Under the pieces are notes generated by a model, which worked only from the letters and a program-made list of their open reading frames with translations, searched no databases and had not been told where the DNA came from. Below, one piece after another: positions 31,001-42,500 of a DNA stretch of 64,000 bases (the first letter of the stretch is position 1; every line of letters starts with the position of its first letter). The position numbers were made by a program, and so were the translations under genes. Origin of the DNA: Carposina sasakii (lineage: Eukaryota > Arthropoda > Insecta > Lepidoptera > Carposinidae); assembly GCA_014607495.2 (NCBI GenBank), contig CP053154.1:3472001-3536000 (forward strand), read 5' to 3'.

Positions 31001-34000
31001 TTAGAAAATGAAGCGCATCTTTCTATAATTTCATTTCCTAGTTCGTATTCTTAGCAGCACAGTATCTAATTACTACGAATTACAATGGAGAACATATTTA
31101 AAACCTGTAATAGGTACAATAAAAGATGCATATAGGTAATATTGAAATCAGTATTGAAATACATGCCTATTGTTTAAAATGCACATACATTGCATATACC
31201 CAAATAGTTATCAGATTTTAATTAGGTAATCTCAAAATTCGACACAGTTCTCATTGTTTGGTTATATCGCTCTAAATTAGAAAGAATGTAACTCTTGATT
31301 TATGGACCTAGGCATGGACTGAACTATTTAATACGTGACTACAAATCAAGGCATCAGCTATGGCACAAAAAAAGCAGATACTTCCAATATCGATCGGAAG
31401 AAAGAAGGTGTGAATGCGCAAGTTGACGCACCATTATTCAGTTCTGTGCTAGCTTAAATTTTTCTATAGAAACACCAAAACTACCAGTTAAAGCATTGGT
31501 GGCCATAGGAGTGCCAATTACCTTATACAAAAAATACTATTTAGCATTCATGACAGAAGACATCCGCAAACAAGAATGTAGCATAAATTGGCGCATTATT
31601 CCGTTATACGAGTATGTATTGTCTTTTCTGTACAAATGCAGTACGCAACTACATAAGCCATTGCTCGTTTTTCCACTAGACGACACGACCAAAACACGGC
31701 CCCCCATATTATATGACGAAATGTCGTGGTTGTATCGTTGACTTGTCGTCTAGTGGAAAAGCGCCCAATAGCGTTTTATTACAATGCTACTCTATATTTC
31801 AAAATTGGTTAAACTATTATTTAACTTAAACACGAACATTAAGAAACATACCTATAGCAAATACGATATCCTTAACGGCATGATGAATTGACACCTATAT
31901 GTATGTAGGTGTTTAGGAAGGGGCTGGGCAAGGGGAAATTTCTAGAAGTAATGTCAAAGAGTTACCTGTGTCTTTTCTATTCTTTCTTCTTCCGCGCGGA
32001 ATTTATCGTAGGGTTTAGGTTCACAATTCACTATAGTCCACTTTTAGGGTAAGGGCACTCTGATTGGGTAGGTCAGTTTGTCACACACAAAAATTCACTT
32101 GACGAGACGCGAGGTCAGTACCGCGGTGGTTGGACAACTGGCAGAGCAGGGTGGGGGGGAAACACGTGGCCAGCGTCCGCGGCGAGGAAAAGAGATAGGA
32201 AGATTAGAAGAGGGAGAAACAAAATTATAGTTTTAACAGTAGGTATATGTACCTATAGGTTAAACATGACTTACATTGCCAAGCAGTGCCCACACATGTT
32301 CAGCAACGTGTGGGCAGATGGGCGACATAAGGACCGCCTGCGTGGAGACGTAGCGCGTCACCAACTGCGCATGCATGCCCCCGTCAGCGCACAGCTCGCG
32401 GTACTTGTCGCGCGAGGCCTGCAGTTCGAACAGACCGCTCTTCAGGCCCTCCTTGAACAGCATCTTCCCGTAATTCTCGTCCGTTTGACCGATCTGTCTG
32501 TTCATCTCGCTGATGAATACCTTGTCGTGGAAGTTGTATTCGCCTAAAGAAATAGAAATGCTTAATGACTAGTGGACGCCCGCGACTCCGTCTGCGTGGA
32601 CTGCAGAAAAAAAAAATCTAAATTTTCCGGGATAAAAACATTTTCCCGAGATAAAAGGTAGCCTATATGTTAAGCGGGACCTGTCACAATATATTCCTGA
32701 AAACTGCATTGAAATCGGTTCAGCCGTTTCTGAGATTAGCGTGCACAAAGATCAATCCGTTACAATTTTATTATATCGGCGCACATGATAAAAAATCTGA
32801 AGGACATACTTTTATAGTGCAGAAAAGCTACAAATATTACTAAACTTTTGTAAAGATGCTTGTCTAGGCTGTAAATATTTTGTTGTACTCTAATTATCAC
32901 TTACCAGTTCTCAAAGTGGACTTGTTAGCCAGAACCTCTTTAACCCACTCAATGAACGTGTAAAGCCGTAGAATGGCTGCATCGGCCGTGCTCTCCACAA
33001 AATTAGCATCCTCGATAGAATCGCCCGAGTCCGCCAGAGTCAGTCTCATTCCATCAGCGCTGAACTTGTCCACACTCTCCGATAACGTCAGGAAGTTGCC
33101 ATCGGATTTGGACATTTTCGCCGAGTTGAGCATTAAGTGGCCGTTCGCGCGAATGCCTCGTGGCCACTTATCCTCTTCCTTGGGCCAAATCGCGCAGTGA
33201 TTGTAAATGTAGTATGACAAGTGATTCTGTACCAAGTCTTTTCCAGACGCCCTGAGATCCACTGGATACCTAATAAAGTTCATAAGTTATAGTTTTTCTT
33301 TTGAAAATCTAAATAGAGATGAGTAGCTCATGAGTGAGTGATATAAAAGAAACATATCTTTATAGTGAGCTATATCACTCTCTAGCTCACTTGCTTTCCA
33401 AATATATCTCTAGCTCTGTATGATATAGGGCACATTTTCGATATATTGTAGAACTGAGTTTTTTAATACTCGTATGAGCGCATGCAAAATTACAATTTGG
33501 AAACGCCGCGCGCGTTGAACCGATGCAAAGAATATACTTTGAAACGATGCATAAACCGATTCTCACTTTGCTTTCCAAATATATCTCTAGCTTTGTATGA
33601 TATAGGGCACATTTTCGATATATTGTAGAACTGAGTTTTTTAATACTCGTATGAGCGCATGCAAAATTACAGTTTGGAAACGCCGCGCGCGTTGAACCGA
33701 TGCAAAGAATATGCTTTGAACCGATGCATAAACCGATTCTCACTCTAATTAAAATTCAGATGACCTTATGAAACAAATTAAAGACAACCATATCGCGTTC
33801 TAACTCGGACTAAGCGACATCTAGTGGCCGCATACGCACACTACGAATGTGAGCGGCGCTCCTGATTGGACTAATTTTTCATACGAAATCTTCAGTATCA
33901 CGCGCCGGCCTATGCCGGTATGTCTTTTTCGCACTCATTGAATACAGTACTAGGAATCGTACCGAATTTCATTTCATTGAAGCGCGATCGCTAGCGCTCC

Positions 34001-37000
34001 ACTCGATGCATAAGATTACAACTTACTTGAGACGAACATAGTAGAATTGAAAGATAATATAATTTATATTATATTGCCTATGTAATCTTCGTGGGTGAGT
34101 GCACTGCACCAGCGCTCCTTATGACGAGCCGCCAGTGATTGTAAGTACCAGACATAGAAAAGATTACACAAGACAAGACATATAATTTAGGTATATGAAT
34201 AAAACTTGCCAGAACTGGAATGACTTTTTCATTATATCTAAAGACTTCTTAGGAATCTTAATACTTTTGGCAAAAGGTGCATCCTTAAAGAAAATGTAGT
34301 TCCAAACATCAATAGTCATGTCCTCAGGTTTGATGTTGAGACTATTTCCCTTGTCCCCTCTAAAGGTATTTCCTTGAAGGAAATGTGCGATTGTGTAGTA
34401 TGCATTATAAATAGTTGAGTCAGACAGGGATTCAATTAGCCATTGGGTATCCCATGGTAACTTGGTGCCTGTAAAATGAAATAAAGTTAGTGTCAGAGCA
34501 CATTACAACCAGTCATATATATTATTTGTCTTCCATAGTAATTCATACCAAGTCCATAAGTCCTGGAGCATGCATACTCATGTAACCATTTAATAGTTGT
34601 TTGTAAATTCTTCCTGACCTCCTCCTGGTAAGTGTTGATGCCCTCCAAGGCCCTCAAGGCCTGACTCTTCCACTCCTCATTGCCATAGTCCAGGTACCAC
34701 TGGTTGCAGAGAGCCACCACACACTCATCTCCAGACCTTGACATAATAGTTTTCTCAGGTTCATAATAAATGACACCCTTATTCTCCTTTATTAATTTTG
34801 CTTGCAGATCTTTTTTCATGTCCTGAATTTTCTTCCCTTTATACTCACCCACCAACATTATGCCATCATAAAAACCTTTAAGGTAAGCCATCTCTTTGGC
34901 CTGTGCCAATTTATCTTTATCATTTTGACTTTGGATTTTAAGTTTGTCATATAAGTACACTGCTGGCATGTCTCCATATTCAGGGATATTAAGAACTTTC
35001 ACAGGCTGGTATGGCAATACCATTTCATCTGTTATGCCATATTTTTCGCGGAAAGCGGGCTTTTTCTGCAAATCAACAAGAGCGGCATAGTCGTCCGGCG
35101 AGTCTGAGGGAACACTGGTAACAATGCCAGTGCCCTTGTCTTCCTTAATTGTTAACATTGGTAAGGAATATACTTTTGGGTATGAAGTCAGTGGTGAGGT
35201 CAGAGCTATCCCTAACAAATCTTGCCCCAGAATTTCCAGTAGTACTTTGAATTCTCCATCCTTAGCTGTGAATCCTTGGTAAGCCATATTACGCGCTGAG
35301 CGATTTGTACAAATGAAAATACCATGATTGAGTGTTTCAATAGCAATGTACTTAATATCAGGGTGGACCCAGCAATTTGTTTGTCCATACATGGTTTCTG
35401 GCCTCAAAGTTGCAGCCACAAAGCTTACTGTCTTATTTTCGAAAGATCTACGAAAAAAAAAGGTAATTATCATAATTCTTTATAAATATTTCAAATTAAA
35501 ATAATGTAAAGATAACATAATATAAGAAGAAATAATAATGAATTGACTTACTGCAATACTTTTGGAAGGGGTTTCAGCAATTCCATTTTAATAAGAGTGT
35601 ATTCCTGAGGACCTGCCCCTTCACCACTGCTCCGATCATGGTCCATGCAAGGCTGGGCATCCAGTGGAGAGAATATTGTGTACCTCTTGCCGTACATAAT
35701 CTTGTTACGCTCTTTAAGATGGTAGAACTGCCATCTTATGAATGAATCATAAAATGGATTTGCATCAGTTGTAATGAACTTTCTTCGCCAGTCTACCTGG
35801 TTGCATAAAGAAGTTTTATTAACTACTGCTGTGAAGACTAGAAATCACTGAAGCTAATATTTACTTATTATTTACAGCCCTATTTAAAAATAAGCAATAA
35901 AATTGGTAAGCTCAGCAACTCACATGTATTCCCATCCTCTTTAAGTCAGCAACAGCTTTGGGAGGAAAGTAATCAAGCCAGTATAATTCATCAGCAAAAT
36001 TCTTAATTTCTTCCTCTGGTACACCAATACTTTGCATGATCTGCCATTGAAACTTAGCTGTTCCAGTCTTAGCAACAGCCTTACTCTTTTTCCCTTTACT
36101 TTTGTCTTTGGGAACAAAATCAGTTTCCTCTTTTTTTTCCGTAACTTCCTCTTGATCATGGAAGACCGGTGGACACCCATAGGTTGCCATTTCTCTTTTA
36201 AGCTTATCTGCACATGCTTTAATAGGCATTCCCGTGCAGTGAAAGCCAAATGGGAATAATACACATTTACCTTTTAGACGATGATATCTTGTTGCAAACT
36301 AAAAACACACACATTAAAATAATTTAATTGTTAAAAAGCAGTGGATAAGTATATTCTTAAGCCCGCATAGAACACTGTTACTTTATACCTTAAAATAATT
36401 GTTAAAAATATATTCATAAAACATGAATAAAACAAGACATGGCAGTTTTTATGGCATGGCATTTGTTGTGCCTTTATAGTATGCAACATAGATAATGATG
36501 ATATATCAAATGCTTATTTCCTATTCACTAGAACACATCAATTGCGAAACTCATAGGGCCTTTAGGTGATTAGCTAGCATCATGTCACAGATTTTTACAT
36601 CAGCCCAAGTAGCATGGTCTGCGAAACATGATGCGATAAACCGATTTATAGACATTTAGCCTGTCAAGTTACAATAAATAGGTATAGCTCCAGGTTGAAT
36701 TTTGTATACAGACGATACAATATCATACAATACCATATCCACGATGTGTGGTCATGCTAGGGGGCTGACTAGAATAGAATAGCGGGCTATTCTAATTGTG
36801 GCTGTGAGCTCCCTCTTATCATCCTCCAGTTCTGGCTACCCTATTTCGGGAACACAGCCGTGTGTATACATATGTAATAAACCTATAAATACTATTATCA
36901 TTGCTCAGTTGAGGTAGGCAGCAGTCTCAAGGTTAAACATGAATTAAAATACATATATGTATAATAACTTACTTCACATTTAGACAGTGAAAATGTATGT

Positions 37001-37286
37001 CCTAAATGTAAACGCCCATTCATGTACGGATAAGGGAAAGTACACATAAACTTCTCATGTGGTATGTTATCATCAGGAGCTTCTACTTCGAAGATTTTTT
37101 CCTTATCCCATCGCTCTTGTACTTTCTTTTCAATATCCTGTAGATACTCTACTTTATATGTTCCTTTTCGATCCAAATTTGCCTGAAAATTAATACATAT
37201 ATTTATTTTTTGCGATATTTTATAAACTTCTAACCTAAAATATTTCATATTTTGTTTTCACACCATTAATATTGATCTATTACCAT
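28028..37286 (-). CDS. LARS1: Cytosolic leucyl-tRNA synthetase
   Basis: Class Ia synthetase charging tRNA-Leu; in animals also a leucine sensor for TORC1. Twelve exons, minus strand: 37286-37284 (ATG only), 37182-36973, 36298-35924, 35796-35552, 35447-34549, 34468-34210, 33269-32905, 32543-32275, 30808-30554, 30075-29866, 29195-28961, 28236-28028. They join in phase to 1177 residues (human 1176). HIGH-type HLGH is at residues 60-63 and KMSKS at about 715-719. The CP1 editing domain shows [12 protein letters not shown] and [18 protein letters not shown]. The eukaryotic C-terminal extension ends in [10 protein letters not shown]. The exon 6 to 7 junction works only as a GC-AG intron (GCAAGT donor at 34209), restoring [13 protein letters not shown]. 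Retroposon copy F lies 117 bp upstream of the ATG, in sense. Introns hold Helitrons and several palindromic elements. Confidence 0.96.
28762..28940 (+). mobile_element. Non-autonomous Helitron
   Basis: Starts TCCTACTAATATTATAAACG after A and ends GCGGACGAAGTCGCGGGCGCCCACTAG. It is short, with no coding. It ends 21 bp short of the 3' edge of LARS1 exon 11, so it nearly abuts that exon's donor. Confidence 0.8.
29229..29393 (-). mobile_element. Truncated Helitron fragment
   Basis: Minus-strand match to the start of the 23703 Helitron (TCTATACTAATATTATAAAG, AAGAGTTTGTTTGAACGCG, CCATTTATCGAGGAAGGC). The 3' half is missing. It lies in a LARS1 intron. Confidence 0.7.
30249..30444. mobile_element. 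196-bp MITE with 32-bp inverted termini
   Basis: Termini 30249-30280 and 30413-30444 are inverted copies differing at a few positions (TAATGCTAGCTTCCCACGGT...). A partial terminal copy precedes it near 30169-30222, sharing AAATAAACCTAATGCTAGC. It lies in a LARS1 intron. Confidence 0.75.
31669..31760. mobile_element. Small palindromic element
   Basis: Perfect 17-bp inverted repeat TTTTCCACTAGACGACA at 31669-31685 and 31744-31760, with partial matching beyond (TATTGGGCG versus CATTGCTCG). It lies in a LARS1 intron and is MITE-like. Confidence 0.65.
32569..32775 (-). mobile_element. Non-autonomous Helitron
   Basis: The minus-strand end ACGCGGACGGAGTCGCGGGCG...CCACTAG lies at 32569, followed by the shared internal blocks and a degenerate 5' end. 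It begins 26 bp upstream of LARS1 exon 8 on the coding strand. Confidence 0.7.
33391..33744. repeat. 177-bp tandem duplication
   Basis: Two adjacent units (starts 33391 and 33568) are almost identical, each from TTGCTTTCCAAATATATCTC to CCGATTCTCAC. The period is a multiple of three, so a minus-strand open frame runs through both. That frame has no start context or homology and is judged fortuitous. It lies in a LARS1 intron. Confidence 0.85.
33755..34140 (-). repeat. About 400-bp dispersed repeat, copy 2
   Basis: Reverse-complement relative of 25739-26165, sharing the same blocks in inverse order with small indels. It lies in the GC-AG intron of LARS1, directly after the 177-bp tandem pair. 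Confidence 0.75.
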
Positions 37287-37403
37287 TTTGAAATTATTTT
37301 CCTAAAACCAAGTTGTTAACTACGTTTTATGCAAATTTATTTCCACATTTCTACTTTTCTTCCACGTTTCTTTCACGTTGCAAAACAAAATCTGCAAAAT
37401 TCA

Positions 37404-37812
37404 TTTTTTTTAAATAGTTTATCCCGGACCCGAAGGAAAGGCAAGGGGAACTAAGCCCATTCAGCCATTTTCTTAATAAATGATTGATCCGAATTTATGA
37501 TGGATATTGATGATGATGAATGGAAACGTCGGGAAAATCCTCAAGAACGAGTGCAAAATTAGTCAAAATCAAAAAGAATTGCAGAAACGACCTACATGAT
37601 ACCATGAAGAGATCGTATTCCGACTTAAGTTTTACTTAGCTTACCCGCATATAAAACCATGCACACGCACTAGATTCACATTACAAGTAAACAAAATATG
37701 ACTTATCTACCAGAAAACAAAACTTTACGGACACATGCAATCCATTTACAAATAAATTTTGATCTTCACAAGAAAATTACACCCGCTCCCTTCTAGCTTT
37801 TCCCGCCGAATC
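37404..37812 (-). mobile_element. A-tailed promoter retroposon, copy F
   Basis: Minus-strand copy from a T-rich tail (37404-37414) to the 5' end GATTCGGCGGGAAAAGC at 37812. It lies 117 bp upstream of the LARS1 start codon and reads in the same direction as LARS1. No clear target duplication was found. Confidence 0.85.
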
Positions 37813-37950
37813 TAACTTAAGTTGTAGATAAAAAAATCACCCCGTTTTGATTTTTTTTTTTTCTAATATTAATTAGAGTTCTTCTACACGATAGAACTTA
37901 CTCAAGTCGTGCAAAAAAAAACAACTTGTATTTATATACTTATTTATAAT

Positions 37951-38400
37951 TGACCCGGTAGCTCAGTGGTTAGAGCGGCTGGCATGGTTTGCAGTGGTCG
38001 TGCGTTCGATTCCCACTCGGGTGAAGAATTTTTTCCATTTTCTTTATTAATAATTTTATAATATATAATATCTTGACTAAGATAAATTTATAAAAACACT
38101 TCTCCATTAATATAATCCGTTAAGATATGGTTGATCGTTTCATCTTTAAACATTGTGCTGAGGGATTCAGCTTTGTTTGCCGAGATTTGGATAGTGTATA
38201 GCTATCGGGATGAAAATAACGTTGCCAATATGTAATTTAGAAAAGAGATGGTAAAATTTGTCATCCGAGTAATTGACCCGGTAGCTCAGTGGTTAGAGCG
38301 GCTGGCATGGTTTGCAGTGGTCGTGGGTTCGATTCCCCCTCGGGTGAAGAATTTTTTCCATTTTCTTTATTTATAATTTTACACTTATTTATTTACAAAA
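37951..38400 (+). mobile_element. Tandem pair of tRNA-headed SINE-like units
   Basis: Two tRNA-like modules start at 37951 and 38274, a 323-bp period. Both carry GGTAGCTCAGTGGTTAGAGCG (box A and D arm, pairing GCTC/GAGC) and GGGTTCGATTCCC or close (box B). The acceptor ends pair at about six of seven positions, but the anticodon stem does not pair, so these are not decoding tRNAs. The body between them is the reverse of that at 10500-10690. Confidence 0.75.
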
Positions 38401-38934
38401 TATTAAATTAAATCTCAGAATTAAACAAGAAAGAAATTACACATTTTTCCTGTTTTTTTTTTCGGAAAAGACAATCTTTCGATCAAACTTTGATCAACGC
38501 ATCTCTCGCACCTCGAACCGGCGTTAGAATAAGACCCTTTATTTTTTTTCATTCATGGGGTATATTACACGATCAGTATTATCTATCATGATACTAGTAC
38601 CGCATGGATCGCAAGATCCATCTAGGGCTATTACACGATCAATATTATCACCATCAGAATGCCTTTAGATTCACTAGAGTGAAGACGTGTTTTGTTAGTA
38701 AATTTTTATAATTCCTCACTAGTTCAAGTCTAGTCAAACACCAGTTTTTAAGCCTCCTACCTAACTATAAAATAGTGAAAACTGCATTCAATTCGCTTTA
38801 GCCGGAAATCGTTTAACTAAACAGGAAATACTTCTGATTGGTTGAAGTTTGTACGGCAAGAGTGTAAGTATATTCCAGGGATTTGGTATCTCTTCTTGTA
38901 TATTCTTCTATGACCATAAAGTCAACCATCATAA
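38401..38934. other. Intergenic spacer
   Basis: No gene is supported. A TATTACACGATCA-TATTATC motif occurs twice (about 38561 and 38630), suggesting a small decayed repeat. Confidence 0.4.
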
Positions 38935-39347
38935 ACTATACCATAGGATTCGGCGGGAAAAGCTGGAAGGGTGCGGGTGTAATTCTTGTGAAAACCAAAA
39001 GTAATTTTTAAATGGCTTGCATGTGTCCGTAAAGTGATGTTTTCTGGTAGATAAGTTATATTTTGTTTGCTTGTAATGTGAATATAGTGCGTATGCATGG
39101 TTTTATATGCAGGTAAGCCGAGTATAACTTTAGTCGGAATACCATCTCTTCATGGGCTCATATATGTTGTTTCTGCAATTATTTTTCATTTTTACTAATT
39201 TTACACCCATTCTTGAGGATTTTTCGTTTCCATTCATCATCATCATTATCATCCATCATAAATCATTTACTAAAGACAATGGCTGTATGGGCTTAGTTCC
39301 CCTTGTCTTTCCTTCGGGATAAACTAAACAAAAACACTATACCATAG
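38935..39347 (+). mobile_element. A-tailed promoter retroposon, copy G
   Basis: The body 38947-39335 starts exactly GATTCGGCGGGAAAAGC and ends GGGATAAACTAAACAAAAAC. A 12-bp duplication actataccatag flanks it (38935-38946, 39336-39347). It lies 239 bp upstream of the Rrp1 start codon in sense orientation. It is the best-defined full-length copy for setting the family's ends. Confidence 0.93.
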
Positions 39348-39574
39348 ATCACTATGACAGAGAGTGTCAAACAGCCCGCCATTTCTAAAAATTGACAAAA
39401 CAAAGGATCAAGGATTTGGCGGCACCGGCACGACAAGGTTTTTAATTCAGTTTGTGCAACTTACTAGATAAAAACGGAATAGCATTAAAGTGTTTATAAG
39501 AAACGTTTATCTTTCCTAGCAATCACATTTTTGTCTGTCCAATCAAGGCGTAAACGAGTTAAACACTATCTACA

Positions 39575-42500
39575 ATGGCACCCGCAAAATCCAAGGTGAG
39601 CATGTTCTTATTATAAAATTTAGAGATGGATACTGTAGAATGTACCACGTTTCGAGTCAATTGTACTAAGTGTGTACTTTTGTATTTCATTCACTTTTAC
39701 ATAGTATGATTTAATAGGTTTTACTATAAATGAGATGAAGGTTGTAAAATTACAACGCATTACTTGATTTTTGTGGTCATGTACGTACTCAGATCAAGAA
39801 ATTTGTACGTATATATTGTTCTATTTACGTCCATGATTGTGGTATTATAATGGAACAGGCATTAGTCATAACGGCGTATAATTTAGTTAACCATCTCATC
39901 AATATTATGAATTTTTTCACTTGCAGAAGACAGAACTAAAAGTTAAAAATGATGTTCCAAAAAAAGGCAGAGGGAAAGGAAAAATTGTTGAGGAGCTAGA
40001 AGATGCAGATATGGAACTAAATGATAAACCAGTCATTGTCAATGAAAAAAAGAATAAACGGGGGAAAAAAGCTGTTCAGGAAAATGGTGATGGACTTACC
40101 AATGGTGACAAATCAGCTTCCCAACCTAAAAAGGGCAAAAAACAAGAAACTGATGAGTTAGATAACAAACCATTATCTTATGATGAAAACGAATCAAGTT
40201 CAGACTCTCCTGCAAATGGTGACAAGGCAGACAATGGTGATATTGGTGAAAGTAATGGTGATACAGAAGATGTACAAAGTGTCTCTTCTGGAAAATCACG
40301 TAAAAGGTCAACAAAGAAAGACACAGAAAAGGCAGAAACAAAACCAAAGGCCAGTAGGGGTAAAAAAGCTAATAAAGTGAATGAAAATGTTGAGAAAGAA
40401 GAAAAACCCAAAGCAAATAAGGGTAGGGGTCGTAAAGCTAAGGTTGACAATGATGTTGAATCTGATGAAAAGGTTGAACTTGAAGAAGAGAAGCCTGAAA
40501 AGGCAACAAAAGGTAGAAAGAAAGGACCAAATAAGGTCACAAAAGAGAAAACTCCTGAATCTGAAGAATCACCAGAAGAACCTATGGAAGAGGATGAACC
40601 AGTAGTTGAAGAATCAAAGAAAAAAACCAAAAGAAATCAAGGTAAAAAGACTGTTAAAGATGATGTAGAGGAAGAAGCTCCTGCCCCTAAAAAAAGGAAA
40701 GGAAATAAAAAAGAAGAGAAAGTTAAAGGTTTGTTTGTTTTGATTGAAAGGCAAATAATAATTAATGTTTTTATGTGTGTATGAAATATTTATTTATGAA
40801 ATGTACAAATATTTGATGACATTTGTTTTTATTTCAGATGAGTCAAAGGAAGAAAATGGTACAGATGACAGTGTACCTGAACCTAAATCTAAGGGAAAAC
40901 GGGGGAAGAAGGTCACAGAAGTGCCTGAAACTGAGGAGGAGGCCCAGGACACTGGTGAGACCAAACGACGACGCAAACCTGCAGACGAGAAGGGTAACTA
41001 GTTTTTTGTTGTAAGCCCATGTTAAGTTATAGTTACAATGACTATTGATTGTTCTGTTCATTATGTGTGTTTATTAGTAAAATAAAAAATTTAACATTAT
41101 ATGCTTTTATTTATTCTAACCTTGCCCTTTTTATCTAAAAATACATTAAAATTAGAGATAACAGGCTTCTGCTTAGTAAAGTATTTAATTTCATCATCAT
41201 GAATACCAGTTTTAAGTATTTACTCATTAAGAGCATGGCAGGATAAATGGGATTAGCATAGTATATCTAAATAATAAACTAACAGATCAGGTTTTGCATC
41301 AAGTTCATAATTGGAAGTGGATGATGAAACTACTTACTACATAAATAGATGTCAAACTGCTAAATATATGCAGTTTGACAATATTTATAGAATATTAACT
41401 CTTTCTACGATTATCTAGCATACACTGACAGATATGTACTATCTTCCCTATTCATTGTGATACTACTCTACTGTCTTTCCTATATCCATGCAATCTAGTT
41501 AATACTGAACTGGATGAATTTTCAATTTCTTTTCAGCTCCGGTTGAAGATAAAAAGGAAGTTCCCCCTAAAAAAAACAAATCTGTAACTGATTATGAAAG
41601 CATAGATTTTTCTAACTCTTCCAAAAATGTGGAAGGGAAAGAGTGGAACCTCAAAATCTCCTGTTGGAATGTAGATGGTATAAGAGCTTGGTTAGGAAAA
41701 GGGGGGCTTGATTATATTAAATATGAGAAACCTGACATTCTTTGCCTGCAAGAGACAAAATGTTCTCAGGAGAAACTTCCAGAGGAAATAAAGAATTTGC
41801 CTGGGTACCATGCTTACTGGCTATGTAGCGACAAGGATGGCTACGCGGGCGTAGGCCTCTACACTACTAAATTAGCCATGAACGTACAATATGGACTTCA
41901 GAATGAGGAGCTCGACAATGAAGGCCGCATAATAACGGCAGAGTATGAGCAGTTCTATTTGATATGCACCTATGTGCCCAACGCTGGGCGGAAACTAGTC
42001 ACGTTACCCAAACGACTGCAGTGGAACGAAGAGTTCCGCAAGTATGTTAAGGAGTTAGATAAGAAGAAGCCTGTGATAATTTGTGGCGATATGAACGTCG
42101 CACATAACGAGATAGGTATGTTTTTGACTACTATAGTGTAAACTGTAAATGAAGAATAGGGAGGTATCTACAACTCTTCACAATGGATGATTAGAGAGGT
42201 ATATCATCCTCTCAAAGAGATACAGGTCTCAAGGAGACTTATTCACTGAGCATTTATGTCGGCGCGTCTTCTTTTTACCAAACTGATGAAATCTCGATCT
42301 CATTACACTTCATCAGTTATTATAGTCAATCTTTGGCAACTGTAGGAGCGTAATTAGTCGTGATAAATATTATCTTATCACCAACAGATTTCTTCTAGTA
42401 AACCTTTGGAGTTCATTAGGAATCTGGCCTGTTAATTTTACAAACAACCTGTCTATGTATGTATCAAGCTTTACTAATATTTCAGACTTGGCAAATCCTA

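Noticed and set aside
31496..31741. 81-codon plus-strand frame in a LARS1 intron
   Set aside because: Its end overlaps the palindromic element at 31669-31760, and no conserved domain or splice pattern is visible.
33387..33743. A 118-codon minus-strand frame with two near-identical 59-residue halves
   Set aside because: It is produced by the 177-bp tandem repeat in a LARS1 intron; no start context, splice signals or homology.
37951..38346. Two apparent tRNA genes
   Set aside because: D and T arms look good, but the anticodon stem does not pair and the sequence recurs in degenerate form at 10436, 10728 and 43205. This fits tRNA-derived repeats rather than tRNA genes.
40126..40630. 150-residue minus-strand frame rich in Ser/Phe
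   Set aside because: Antisense of the Lys/Glu-rich Rrp1 tail; composition is the expected complement of AAG/GAA codons.
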